A stretch of 64,000 nucleotides of DNA, from the NCBI RefSeq assembly GCF_002288525.1, contig NZ_CP023068.1, forward strand, positions 1,922,001 to 1,986,000. The letters run 5' to 3'. Origin of the DNA: Sinorhizobium sojae CCBAU 05684 (GTDB lineage Bacteria; Pseudomonadota; Alphaproteobacteria; Rhizobiales; Rhizobiaceae). Below, one piece after another: positions 53,375 to 61,867 of this stretch. Positions within the stretch are counted from its first letter, which is position 1. Each line of letters starts with the position of its first letter. The position numbers and the translations under genes are program-made. The notes under the pieces were generated by a model that was given only the letters and a program-made list of their open reading frames with translations, was not told where the DNA came from and ran no database searches.

Positions 53375-53818
53375 ATGCAGAGCAAACTTCTCGCCGAGAT
53401 CGACGGCCAGCGCACCTTTGCCCTCGTGCTGGAAGCGGGCGATAGGGTGATGGCGTGCCTCTCGGACTTCGCCGAGCGCGAGCAGCTGTCGGCATCGCAG
53501 TTCTCGGCGATCGGCGCCTTCAGCGACGCGGAAATGCGCTATTTCGACTGGGAGGCAAAGACCTATCTTCCAATTCCCGTGCACGAGCAGGTGGAGGTCG
53601 CAACACTGAACGGCGACGTGGCGCTTGCTCCGGACGGGAAACGCGCGATCCATATCCATGCCGTGCTCGGAAGACGCGACGGCAGCGCGATTGCCGGCCA
53701 TCTCGCCGAGGCGCACGTCCGGCCCACGCTCGAGGTCGTGCTCACGGAATCCCCGGCACATCTGCGCAAGAAACACGACCCGGAGACGGGGCTGACGCTG
53801 ATCCACCCGGAGGCATGA
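53375..53818 (+). CDS. PPC-domain (DUF296) protein
   Basis: The 147-residue protein is one PPC/DUF296 domain: LSASQFSAIGAFSDAEMRYF, IHIHAVLGRRDGSAIAGHLA and the metal-binding His residues in HIHAV and EAHVRPTLEVVL. In plants the domain occurs in AT-hook proteins; bacterial members have unknown function. GGAGG upstream of the ATG. The SDR gene follows after three bases. Confidence 0.9.
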   Translation: MQSKLLAEIDGQRTFALVLEAGDRVMACLSDFAEREQLSASQFSAIGAFSDAEMRYFDWEAKTYLPIPVHEQVEVATLNGDVALAPDGKRAIHIHAVLGRRDGSAIAGHLAEAHVRPTLEVVLTESPAHLRKKHDPETGLTLIHPEA

Positions 53819-53821
53819 ATC

Positions 53822-54844
53822 ATGACCGCACGCGCTTTCAGAACCAGAGGAGATGTCGTCGTCGTGACCGGAGCATCGGCCGGTATCGGCCGCGCGACCG
53901 CGCGCCGCTTCGCTCGCGCCGGCGCCGCCGTGGCCCTGATCGCCCGCGATGCCGCATCGCTCAAGGAAACGGCGGCGGAAATGGAGGCGATCGGCGCGAG
54001 AGCCCTGGCGATTCCGATCGATGTCGCCGACGCGGACGCCGTCTTCGCCGCCGCTGAAGAGGTAGAGGAAAAACTCGGCCCCATCGACGTCTGGGTGAAC
54101 AACGCAATGGCAACGGTCTTCGCGCCGGTCGCGGACGCGACGCCTGAGGAGTTCCGGCGCGTGACGGAGGTCACCTATCTCGGCTACGTCTACGGGACCA
54201 TGGCGGCTCTCCGACAGATGCGCCGCCGCAACCGCGGGGTCATTGTCCAGGTCGGATCCGCGCTCGCCTATCGCGGCATTCCACTCCAGGCGGCCTATTG
54301 CGGGGCAAAGCACGCCATCCGCGGCTTCACCGATTCCTTGCGCTGCGAGCTTCTGCACGAGAGCAGCGGCATTCGCTTGACAATGGTGCAGTTGCCAGCT
54401 GTCAACACGCCGCAATTCGACTGGGCCCGCACCCATCTCGACCATGAACCCCGTCCGGTTCCGCCGGTCATCCAGCCGGAAACGGCGGCGGCAGCCATTT
54501 TCAAGGCCGCGCACCAGCACAATCGCGAAGTCTGGGTGGGGCTCAGCACCGTCAAGGCCATCCTCGGAAACGTCGTTGCTCCGGGCTTTCTTGACCGCCT
54601 CCTGTCAAGACAGGCTTTCGAGGCGCAAGAGACGCAACAACTTTTGCCGGCCGACCGGAAGGACAATCTCGAAACCCCCGTGCGCGGCCTGCACCGCACG
54701 CGGGGATCGTTCGGCACCGAGGCCAGTGCCTTCGCACCCGTCGTCTCCGGCGAGGCGGCACGCATGGGTGCCGTTTCGCTGTTTCTCGGGCTGATCGCCG
54801 TCGGCAGCTGGCTCGCCACGCGGCGATCGGCGCCGCGTAGGTAG
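53822..54844 (+). CDS. SDR-family oxidoreductase with C-terminal membrane segment
   Basis: The 340-residue protein has a complete classical SDR domain (VVVTGASAGIGRATARRFAR; QVGSALAYRGIPLQAAYCGA with catalytic Ser, Tyr and Lys nearby) in residues 1-240. A C-terminal extension of about 100 residues ends in a hydrophobic helix (GAVSLFLGLIAVGSWLA) followed by basic residues. This long form is common in rhizobial stress clusters; the substrate is unknown. Confidence 0.88.
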   Translation: MTARAFRTRGDVVVVTGASAGIGRATARRFARAGAAVALIARDAASLKETAAEMEAIGARALAIPIDVADADAVFAAAEEVEEKLGPIDVWVNNAMATVFAPVADATPEEFRRVTEVTYLGYVYGTMAALRQMRRRNRGVIVQVGSALAYRGIPLQAAYCGAKHAIRGFTDSLRCELLHESSGIRLTMVQLPAVNTPQFDWARTHLDHEPRPVPPVIQPETAAAAIFKAAHQHNREVWVGLSTVKAILGNVVAPGFLDRLLSRQAFEAQETQQLLPADRKDNLETPVRGLHRTRGSFGTEASAFAPVVSGEAARMGAVSLFLGLIAVGSWLATRRSAPRR

Positions 54845-54850
54845 CGTATA

Positions 54851-55879
54851 TCAGCGCGCCCCCCAGGTGTCGGTCAGGCGATAGCCCTCCGGCCACGGAT
54901 CCGACGGATCCAGCATGTGCTGGTGCATGCCGGTGATCCAGGCGCGGCCCGAGATTTCCGGCAGGATGGCCGGCCGGTCGCCGACGGTGGTCGTGCCGAC
55001 GATGCGGCCGGAAAAAGTCGAGCCGATCAGCGACACCGCCGTCAGTTGCTCCCCCTCGGCCATCTTTCCGCGCGCCTTGAGTACGGCCATGCGCGCCGAC
55101 AGCGCGGTGCCTGTCGGCGAGCGATCGACTTTGCCCGGCTGGATCGCCACGGCCGCACCGGTGCGAAGGCCTTCTTCACCGCGCTCGATGGCGCCGGCGA
55201 AGAGGCAAAAGGAGAAATGCGTCCAGTCGGGATTTTCCGGGTGATGGAAGCCGAGTTGCGCGTTGGCCGCGTTGGTGATCCGGACGCCGAGGCGGGCAAT
55301 GTCATGCGCCTCGTCCGCGGTGAGCCCGAAACCCATGGAAGGCGCATCGACGATCACGAAGCTGTCGCCGCCATAGGCGGTGTCCACGGTGAGCGTGCCG
55401 AGCCCCTCGACCTCAAGCCCGGCGTCGAGCCGGTCGGCAAAGCTCGGCAGGTTCCGGACGAAAATACGTTCGGCCTTGCCGTCGCGGCACTCCGCGCGCA
55501 CCCGGACGAGCCCGCCGGGTGCTTCGAGCGTGATCTCCGTCACCGGCTCCTTCATCGGCAGGATGCCGCTGTCGAGCAGCACCGTCGAGACGCAGATCGA
55601 ATTGGAACCCGACATGGGCGGCGTGTCCTCCGGCTCCATGATGATGAAGGCTGCGTCGGCTTCCGGGTGTTTCGGCGGCACCAGCAGATTGACGTGGCGG
55701 AAAACCCCGCCGCGAGGCTCGTTGAGGACGAAGTTTCGCAGGCTCTTATCGCGGGCGATCCAGCGGCTCTGCTCCCAGATCGTCTCGCCGGGCGGAGGCG
55801 CGACGCCGCCGACGATCACGTCGCCGACCTCGCCTTCCGCATGGGCAGAGATCACATGAATGGTCTTGGTGCTGCGCAT
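54851..55879 (-). CDS. Proline-racemase-family protein with Ser/Thr at the two catalytic Cys positions
   Basis: The 342-residue protein aligns with proline racemase/hydroxyproline epimerase proteins, for example [15 protein letters not shown] and [20 protein letters not shown]. The first catalytic motif reads MSGSNSIC in place of MCGHGTI, and the second [12 protein letters not shown] in place of [12 protein letters not shown], so Ser and Thr replace the two Cys. Thr at the second position is typical of trans-3-hydroxyproline dehydratases, which usually keep the first Cys. It ends the hydroxyproline operon. Activity uncertain: probably a dehydratase. Confidence 0.82.
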   Translation of the reverse strand: MRSTKTIHVISAHAEGEVGDVIVGGVAPPPGETIWEQSRWIARDKSLRNFVLNEPRGGVFRHVNLLVPPKHPEADAAFIIMEPEDTPPMSGSNSICVSTVLLDSGILPMKEPVTEITLEAPGGLVRVRAECRDGKAERIFVRNLPSFADRLDAGLEVEGLGTLTVDTAYGGDSFVIVDAPSMGFGLTADEAHDIARLGVRITNAANAQLGFHHPENPDWTHFSFCLFAGAIERGEEGLRTGAAVAIQPGKVDRSPTGTALSARMAVLKARGKMAEGEQLTAVSLIGSTFSGRIVGTTTVGDRPAILPEISGRAWITGMHQHMLDPSDPWPEGYRLTDTWGAR

Positions 55880-55891
55880 CGAAATCTCCTC

Positions 55892-57580
55892 TCAGGAAAG
55901 CCAATCCGGCAGCCGTGCAGGGACGCGCCCGGTCAAAGCCGCCTCGACGCAACCGGCGAGGCTGCCGAAACGGACGGGGCGACCGGAGAGAGCGGGACCG
56001 TAATGGGCGTATTTGCCGGAGTTCGTCATCACCGCGCGGGTCCGCGTCGGGAAGACAGGCTCCGAGATCGAGCACCAGCAGAGGTCGGGCAGGACCTCCA
56101 CGCCGCTCGCCTTGAGCCGCGCGAGCGTGCCTTCGCTGCGTGCGGCCGCGATCACCTCCTGCCCCGCCGTGACCACCACGGCGACGCCCGGGTGCCGCCT
56201 GCGGCCGGCGAAGACCTCGGCCAGCGCGCGACATTCCGACAACGACGCGTGCGGGCTGCCGATGGCGACGAGTTGCACCTCCTCCGGCCCCTCGTTCAGG
56301 AGCGACCAGGCCGCGATCATGTCGGCACGCGTGATCCTCGCCCCGTCCGCATCGGCAGCGGCGCCGTCCGCCCCGGGCGTCACGCCCTCGATCTGCAGCA
56401 TCGGCGCGGCCGACGTCGTGCCGAAGGCAGCGCAGAGCGCCTTCAGGTCATCGCGCGAGGGCTCTGCCGGAGCGAGACCGCTGAGGAGCGGAATGCGATC
56501 GGGAGCCGCCCGACCGGCGAGATAGCCGATCAATGGCCAGAATGCATCGTCCACCCCATTCGGCAGGTCCACGTCGATTACGCGCCGGGCTTTGCGATGA
56601 TGATCGAGATAAACGCCGGAGCGTGGCGCCCGCCCGGTAAGCGCGATGCAGAGGTCCAGGAAATCGGGGTGCTTGGCGGTGCGGGCGCCGAGTACGCTGT
56701 TGGCGAAGATCACGGCATTCGATTCCGCCCAGGCGATCACGTCGCCGGCCCCGGGCGCACCGTAGAGCAAATAGGGCGCGCAGGTGAAGGTCGGCCGGCA
56801 TCCCATGCGGACATAGGCGTCGGCAAGCCGCGCCGCGGCATTGCCGAATGCCGGCGGCACGCCCTGCTGCTGCCAACCGGCATAATCGACGGAAATGGCG
56901 TTCATGGTGGTCGGCACCCGGACCTTGGCACCGAGTCCTGCCATGGCCTCGGCAAAGGTCAGGTTCGCGGGGCTCGCATAGATGCAGCCGTCGATATGGC
57001 CGCGGGTCACGTCCACGAGATCGCGCGCGCCCTGCCCGACCGCCATGGCGCAGACGATGCGCATGGCCTGCTGCACCGCAATGCCCTCTCGCCCGTCCAG
57101 CATGGCCCGATCGGCCTCCGAGAGGTCGAGCGCGGCGGTCGCGGGCGGGGAGACGGGAATCGTCAGGCCGTCTGCTTTGATCGCCTTGTCGCCAATCCGA
57201 GCGGACTCCGCCCGCGCAAGGGCCGCGAATGCATCCGGCGCCAGGCGCAGGACCGGCAGCGTCCTTCCGAACATTTCAGACGCGACCAGCGCCCCGAGCG
57301 TCAGCACGTCCTCGGCTTCCGAGAACACCAGCGCGGCGGGAGCACGGCCCGTCAGCACGAGGTCCAGGAGCACGCCCGATCCCGAGCAGGACCCGCGGCT
57401 CGACGGCATCATGAGAATGGACCCGCTGAGCGCGACGCCGTGCAAGGGGTGGTGCACGTCGATGACACGCCCGCTCGCAGGATCGACCCCGCCCCAGAAG
57501 CTCAGCGCCTCGCGCGCGAAGATGACCGGCCCCTCGGCCGAACCCCCGAGAATGCCGCGCGCCGCTTGCTGCTCGATCAT
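55892..57580 (-). CDS. Aconitase X (AcnX), probable cis-3-hydroxy-L-proline dehydratase
   Basis: The 562-residue protein fuses the small swivelling domain at the N-terminus ([46 protein letters not shown]) to the large AcnX catalytic domain ([77 protein letters not shown]). In many bacteria the two parts are separate proteins; here they are one chain. Proline-racemase-family genes on both sides support a hydroxyproline substrate. Start 57580 overlaps the epimerase stop by four bases. Confidence 0.88.
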   Translation of the reverse strand: MIEQQAARGILGGSAEGPVIFAREALSFWGGVDPASGRVIDVHHPLHGVALSGSILMMPSSRGSCSGSGVLLDLVLTGRAPAALVFSEAEDVLTLGALVASEMFGRTLPVLRLAPDAFAALARAESARIGDKAIKADGLTIPVSPPATAALDLSEADRAMLDGREGIAVQQAMRIVCAMAVGQGARDLVDVTRGHIDGCIYASPANLTFAEAMAGLGAKVRVPTTMNAISVDYAGWQQQGVPPAFGNAAARLADAYVRMGCRPTFTCAPYLLYGAPGAGDVIAWAESNAVIFANSVLGARTAKHPDFLDLCIALTGRAPRSGVYLDHHRKARRVIDVDLPNGVDDAFWPLIGYLAGRAAPDRIPLLSGLAPAEPSRDDLKALCAAFGTTSAAPMLQIEGVTPGADGAAADADGARITRADMIAAWSLLNEGPEEVQLVAIGSPHASLSECRALAEVFAGRRRHPGVAVVVTAGQEVIAAARSEGTLARLKASGVEVLPDLCWCSISEPVFPTRTRAVMTNSGKYAHYGPALSGRPVRFGSLAGCVEAALTGRVPARLPDWLS

Positions 57581-58578
57581 TTCACCACAAAGCCATGCGC
57601 GAAGGGATCGCGGTCGTCGATGAAGATGGTGTTGTAACCGGTCATCCGCGCCCAACCGGCGATCGAGGGGATGATCGCATCGCGACCCGCGACCGTGGCC
57701 GCCGCCTCGACCCGGCCCTTGAAGAGCGAGCCGATGATCGATTCATGGACGAATTCGTCGCCGACCTTCAGCTTGCCCCTGGCGGCGAGTTGCGCCATCC
57801 GGGCGGAGGTGCCGGTGCCGCAGGGCGACCGGTCGATCGCCTTTTCACCATAGAACACCGCATTGCGGGCATGGGCGCCCGGCTGCGTCGGCTTGCCCGT
57901 CCACTGGATATGGCTCAAGCCCCGGATCTGCGGATGTTCGGGATGGACGAATTCGTATTTGGCGTTGAGGGCTGCCCGCAGCTTCGGACTCCAGCCGACA
58001 AGTTCCCCCGCCGTGTGGTCGGCCATGTCGCGAAAGTTCTTCTGCGGCTCGACAATGGCATAGAAGTTGCCGCCATAGGCGACGTCTACGACGATCTCGC
58101 CGAGCCCCTCCACCTCTGCCGTCAGCCCTTCGGCATGAAGGAAGCCCGCAACATTGGTAAGCCGCACTTCCTCGACGAAGCGTCCCTCCTGCCGATAGGT
58201 GATGTCCACCCGGCCGGCCGGCGCATCGATCGACAGTTTTCCGGGCTCGCGCGGGGTGATCAGGCCGTTTTCGATCCCCATGGTGATCGTCCCGATGGTG
58301 CCGTGTCCGCACATGGGCAGGCAGCCGGAAGTTTCGATGAAAAGCACCGCCACGTCGCAATCCGGCCGCGTCGGCGGATAGAGGATCGAGCCCGACATCA
58401 TGTCGTGGCCGCGCGGCTCGAACATCAGGCCGGTGCGGATCCAGTCGAACTCGCGCAGGAAATGCGCCCGCTTTTCCAGCATGTTGGCGCCCTCGAGACG
58501 CGGACCGCCGCCCGAAACGAGCCGGACGGGGTTCCCGCAGGTGTGCCCGTCGATGCAGGAGAAGGTATGGGTGGCCAT
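57577..58578 (-). CDS. hypRE: 4-hydroxyproline 2-epimerase
   Basis: The 333-residue enzyme has both catalytic Cys: [12 protein letters not shown] near residue 90 and [18 protein letters not shown] near residue 250, with the family N-terminus [20 protein letters not shown]. It interconverts trans-4-hydroxy-L-proline and cis-4-hydroxy-D-proline, the first step of catabolism. The dehydrogenase gene ends 15 bases upstream. Confidence 0.93.
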   Translation of the reverse strand: MATHTFSCIDGHTCGNPVRLVSGGGPRLEGANMLEKRAHFLREFDWIRTGLMFEPRGHDMMSGSILYPPTRPDCDVAVLFIETSGCLPMCGHGTIGTITMGIENGLITPREPGKLSIDAPAGRVDITYRQEGRFVEEVRLTNVAGFLHAEGLTAEVEGLGEIVVDVAYGGNFYAIVEPQKNFRDMADHTAGELVGWSPKLRAALNAKYEFVHPEHPQIRGLSHIQWTGKPTQPGAHARNAVFYGEKAIDRSPCGTGTSARMAQLAARGKLKVGDEFVHESIIGSLFKGRVEAAATVAGRDAIIPSIAGWARMTGYNTIFIDDRDPFAHGFVVK

Positions 58579-58592
58579 GCTCGAAACCTCTG

Positions 58593-59837
58593 TCAGAAGC
58601 GTTGCGGCGAAAAGGATGCGATGTCGATAGCGGGAGGCGCTCCGCTCAGCAGATCGGCGACCAGCCGTGCGGTGCCTGCGGATTGGGTGAGGCCGAGATG
58701 GCCGTGGCCGAAAGCATATATCACCCTCGGCGTCGCACGGGCGCGGCCGATCGCCGGCAGGCTGTCAGGCAACGAGGGGCGGAACCCCATCCACTGCACA
58801 CCGCCCTCGGGCTTCAGCCCCGGCAGGAAGGCCTGCGCCTTCTTCAGCATGGCCTCAGACCGGCGGAAATTCGGCGGCATTTCGAGACCGCCGAGTTCCA
58901 CGGCACCGCCGACGCGGATGCCGGTCGACAGACGCGTGACGACGAAGCCGTGGCCGCCGAAGGTGATTTGGGTGCGCAGATCGAAGGCATCGGATGGAAG
59001 CGTCGTGTTGTAGCCCCGCTCGGTCTCGAGCGGGATGCGCTCGCCGATCGTTCGGGCGATCCGGTGGGAGAAAGCCCCCGCCGCAAGCACGACTTGTGCC
59101 GCTCGCCGGGCTCTTCCGTCCGCACTCAGCACGTCCACCCCGCCCTCGACCGGCTGAAGCGCCATGACCTCCGCCCGCTCGATCGCGCCGCCTTTGGCGC
59201 GGACGTGATCCGAAAGCGCCAGCGTATAGAGCTTCGGGTCGGAAATGGAGTACCAGCCTGGCGTGAAGGTCCCGCGGGTGAAGCGCGGCGCGAGGCCCGG
59301 CTGGATCTCGGCCATGCCGGCCGCGTCGAGGTGGTTGAACACGATGCCGTGCTCCGCCCGCGCTTTCCAGCCGCCAAGCGAGGCCTTGAACTCCGCTTCG
59401 CCCTCATAGACCTGCAGGTTGCCCTCCTTGCGCAGCATCGGCATCGTGCCGGTCCGCTTCAGGAACGGCTCCAGTTCGGCCTTCGAGAGATCCATCAAGG
59501 CCGTTTGCGCCGCGGTCGAACGGGCGACTCGCCCGGGCGCGCAGGCGCGCCAGAAGCGGAACATCCACGGCGCGATCCTGAGTGCGTAGGCGGGGGGCAC
59601 CGTCAGCGGCCCGAGCGGATCGAGAAGCCATCTCGGCGCCTGCCTCAGGATTCCCGGCGAGGCGAGCGGCAGAATATCGGTAAAGGCGAAGGCGCCGGCA
59701 TTGCCGGCGGAAGCCCCGGCCGCCGGTCCCTCACGGTCGAGCACGGTGACCGACAGCCCGCGCGCCTCAGCAGCGACCGCCACAGACAGCCCGACGACCC
59801 CGGCACCGATTACGATGACGTCGGCTTCGCCCGTCAT
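58593..59837 (-). CDS. hypO: FAD-dependent D-amino-acid dehydrogenase (D-hydroxyproline dehydrogenase)
   Basis: The 414-residue DAO-family flavoprotein begins with the FAD motif VIVIGAGVVGLSVAVAAEAR and has GWYSISDPKLYTLALSDHVR and QWMGFRPSLPDSLPAIGRAR typical of DadA-like enzymes. It oxidises cis-4-hydroxy-D-proline to a pyrroline. Its ATG overlaps the stop of a 15-codon ORF by four bases. Confidence 0.9.
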   Translation of the reverse strand: MTGEADVIVIGAGVVGLSVAVAAEARGLSVTVLDREGPAAGASAGNAGAFAFTDILPLASPGILRQAPRWLLDPLGPLTVPPAYALRIAPWMFRFWRACAPGRVARSTAAQTALMDLSKAELEPFLKRTGTMPMLRKEGNLQVYEGEAEFKASLGGWKARAEHGIVFNHLDAAGMAEIQPGLAPRFTRGTFTPGWYSISDPKLYTLALSDHVRAKGGAIERAEVMALQPVEGGVDVLSADGRARRAAQVVLAAGAFSHRIARTIGERIPLETERGYNTTLPSDAFDLRTQITFGGHGFVVTRLSTGIRVGGAVELGGLEMPPNFRRSEAMLKKAQAFLPGLKPEGGVQWMGFRPSLPDSLPAIGRARATPRVIYAFGHGHLGLTQSAGTARLVADLLSGAPPAIDIASFSPQRF

Positions 59838-59881
59838 CGCCGGCTCGCAGCACGGTAATCGCCTTTGGGGGTGACCGCCAT
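59834..59881 (-). CDS. 15-residue coupled ORF before the D-amino-acid dehydrogenase
   Basis: ATG 59881 has GAAAGGAAATTCGA directly upstream, the best ribosome-binding site in this gap, and the frame MAVTPKGDYRAASRR stops in a four-base overlap with the dehydrogenase ATG. The dehydrogenase itself has no separate strong ribosome-binding site. It may serve to load ribosomes or be a real small protein. Confidence 0.5.
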   Translation of the reverse strand: MAVTPKGDYRAASRR

Positions 59882-59939
59882 TCGAATTTCCTTTCTGCGA
59901 ACCGCGTCAGCGTGGAGCGTCCGACTTTCGGGCCACGCG

Positions 59940-60893
59940 CTAGGCTTCCACGGCGCCGGAGCACTTGCTCCACTCGGCATACCAGCTGTTGAACAGCTTG
60001 AACTGTGCCTCCACATAGCCGCGCTGGCTATCGGTCAGCGCGTCGGTTTCATTGAAATGAAGGGTATATTCCTTCTCCCCCTTCAGCACCATCATGTGCT
60101 TGAAATAGAGGACGAGGTCCGGGCCTTCGTCGAAGGAGGAGAGGACCGCGAGCGCCTGCTCCAGCTCCTGGGCACGCCGGCGCGCTTCCACGTCGCCGCG
60201 GGCGGCAGCCTCCGACAGCCTGCAGAGATGGATCACCTCCTTCGGCAGAACGTTGCCGATGCCGGTGATTGCGCCGGTCGCGCCGCAATTCACGTAGCCG
60301 TGGAGGACGGCGGTGTCGACACCGATCATCAGGGAAACGTCGTCGTCACGGCTGGTGATGTGTTCGGCCGCATAGCGCAAGTCGGCAGGCCCGCCGAATT
60401 CCTTGAACCCGACGAGATTCGGATGCTCGGCGCGCAACGCGAAGAACAGATCGGCTCGGGTCGCGAAGCCGTAATAGGGGCTGTTGTAGATCACCGCCGG
60501 CGTGTTCGGCGCGGCGGAGAGGATCGCCTTGAAATGCGCCTTCTGCGCCGCGAGCGAAGGCCCGCGCGAGAGGACCCGCGGGATCACCATGAGACCCTCA
60601 GCGCCCACCTTCTCGGCATGCGCCGCATGCGCGACAGCCGATGCGCTGTTGACGGCACCTGTGCCGACGATGACGGGCACGCTCGCCTGCACCAGCCGTT
60701 CGACGCCCTCCATTCGCTGCGCGTCCGTCAGGAGCGGCCAGTCGCCCATCGAGCCGCAATAGACGACCGCGGACATGCCTTCTCCGATCAGTTCCTTGCC
60801 CTTGCGGACCAGGGCATCGAAGTCCGGGCTGCGGTCTTCCTTGCAAGGGGTCATCAGCGCCGGCACGACACCGGAAAAAATCTTCGCTTTCAT
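59940..60893 (-). CDS. hypD: DHDPS-family pyrroline-4-hydroxy-2-carboxylate deaminase
   Basis: The 317-residue protein is a class I aldolase of the dihydrodipicolinate synthase family: GVVPALMTPCKEDRSPDFDA, VYCGSMGDWPLLTDAQRMEG, catalytic Tyr in VIYNSPYYGFATR, Schiff-base Lys in LVGFKEFGGPADL. In hydroxyproline operons it converts 1-pyrroline-4-hydroxy-2-carboxylate to 2-oxoglutarate semialdehyde. The next enzyme (semialdehyde dehydrogenase) and a transporter are not in this window. Confidence 0.9.
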   Translation of the reverse strand: MKAKIFSGVVPALMTPCKEDRSPDFDALVRKGKELIGEGMSAVVYCGSMGDWPLLTDAQRMEGVERLVQASVPVIVGTGAVNSASAVAHAAHAEKVGAEGLMVIPRVLSRGPSLAAQKAHFKAILSAAPNTPAVIYNSPYYGFATRADLFFALRAEHPNLVGFKEFGGPADLRYAAEHITSRDDDVSLMIGVDTAVLHGYVNCGATGAITGIGNVLPKEVIHLCRLSEAAARGDVEARRRAQELEQALAVLSSFDEGPDLVLYFKHMMVLKGEKEYTLHFNETDALTDSQRGYVEAQFKLFNSWYAEWSKCSGAVEA

Positions 60894-61032
60894 TCCGCAA
60901 ACTCCTGTTGGCTCTCGCGCATCGGCCCGAAAGTCAGCACCGAATTTCGGAAGGCTCGATGCGTCTATTCAAAGATTTACAGCGGGAAAAAGGCGCCGCC
61001 ACCGGCACTTCGTCCGACCGAACCGAAGCGAT

Positions 61033-61060
61033 AATACATCTTGTATTTTATTTGTCGACA
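61033..61060. promoter_or_regulatory. Candidate GntR operator upstream of hypD
   Basis: AATACATCTTGTATT (61033-61047) is a perfect odd-centred inverted repeat. Beside it TTGTCGACA (61052-61060) repeats the core of the palindrome found in front of the regulator gene at 61789-61804. The site lies 140-167 bases upstream of hypD and touches the 3' end of the regulator gene. Confidence 0.5.
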
Positions 61061-61779
61061 GAATTTGGAGTGAGGCTGATATCCAGCCGCCCATTGCGGG
61101 CGAAAAGCTTCTGTATCTGCTCGACGATCTGCTCGGCATGCGTCCGCGCCAGCCGGTCGGCCGCCTCGACGTCGCGCGCCGCGATGGCGGCGATCATCTC
61201 CTCGTGCTCGTCGACGAAGCGCTGCGGCAGCCGGTCGTCATAGGATTGATAGTAGAGCCGCAGGATTCGCCGTCCCTCGTCGAGCAGCCGATTGAAAAGA
61301 CCGGTGAAATATAGATTGCGTCCGGCCTCGGCGATGGCCGAGTGGAAGGCAGCGTTGGTGGCGATCATAGCCAGCGCATCTTGGGCCTCCACGGCGGCGG
61401 CGAACTCCGCCTGGCGCGCGCGGATCGGATCCAGGTCCTCCGGACGATGGTACTCGGCCGCCAATCGCGTCGTTACCCGATACATCAGCACCAGCGCGTC
61501 GAAATAGGTGTGCAGGTTCAGAAAGTCGATGTTCGACACCATCGTCGATCGGTTCGGAAGCGTGTCTATCAGCCCCTCGCCTGCGAGCCGCACCAGGGCC
61601 TCGCGGATCGGCGTGCGCGACAGCTTGAAGCGCTCGGCGAGCTGCACCTCGTCGATCGGGCTGCCGGGCGGCAGCACGAGATCGAGGATCTCGTCGCGCA
61701 AGACGTCATAGACGATCTTGACACCGGAACCGCGCTTGCGTTCCGGGCCGGAAGTGGTGTCGGTACTGCTATGGGTCAT
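61048..61779 (-). CDS. hypR: GntR/FCD-family regulator of hydroxyproline catabolism
   Basis: The 243-residue protein has an N-terminal GntR winged HTH (VKIVYDVLRDEILDLVLPPG, VQLAERFKLSRTPIREALVR) and a C-terminal FCD ligand domain with metal-type residues (FHSAIAEAGRNLYFTGLFNR, FVDEHEEMIAAIAARDVEAA). It is transcribed in the same direction as the hyp genes it probably controls. A 16-base perfect palindrome lies 10 bases upstream of its ATG. Confidence 0.9.
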   Translation of the reverse strand: MTHSSTDTTSGPERKRGSGVKIVYDVLRDEILDLVLPPGSPIDEVQLAERFKLSRTPIREALVRLAGEGLIDTLPNRSTMVSNIDFLNLHTYFDALVLMYRVTTRLAAEYHRPEDLDPIRARQAEFAAAVEAQDALAMIATNAAFHSAIAEAGRNLYFTGLFNRLLDEGRRILRLYYQSYDDRLPQRFVDEHEEMIAAIAARDVEAADRLARTHAEQIVEQIQKLFARNGRLDISLTPNSVDK

Positions 61780-61788
61780 CTGGCATTC

Positions 61789-61804
61789 CTCTTGTCGACA
61801 AGAG
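61789..61804. promoter_or_regulatory. Palindrome upstream of the GntR gene, probable autoregulatory operator
   Basis: CTCTTGTCGACAAGAG is a perfect 16-base palindrome, directly ahead of the regulator start. Its TTGTCGACA core recurs at 61052-61060 ahead of the hyp enzymes. Confidence 0.62.
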
Positions 61805-61867
61805 AAATACGTGCCCGCGCCGGCCGGAGCAACACCGCGATCGCCGGCCTTGCGAATGGTTCTCCGA

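Noticed and set aside
53012..54520. 502-codon minus-strand frame over the PPC and SDR genes
   Set aside because: Both genes on the plus strand have complete family motifs; the minus frame is compositionally abnormal.
54917..57637. 906-codon open frame on the plus strand
   Set aside because: It is antisense to the proline-racemase-family and aconitase X genes, both with clear motifs; its translation is Arg/Asp/His/Ala-rich without domains, as expected of a GC-rich shadow.
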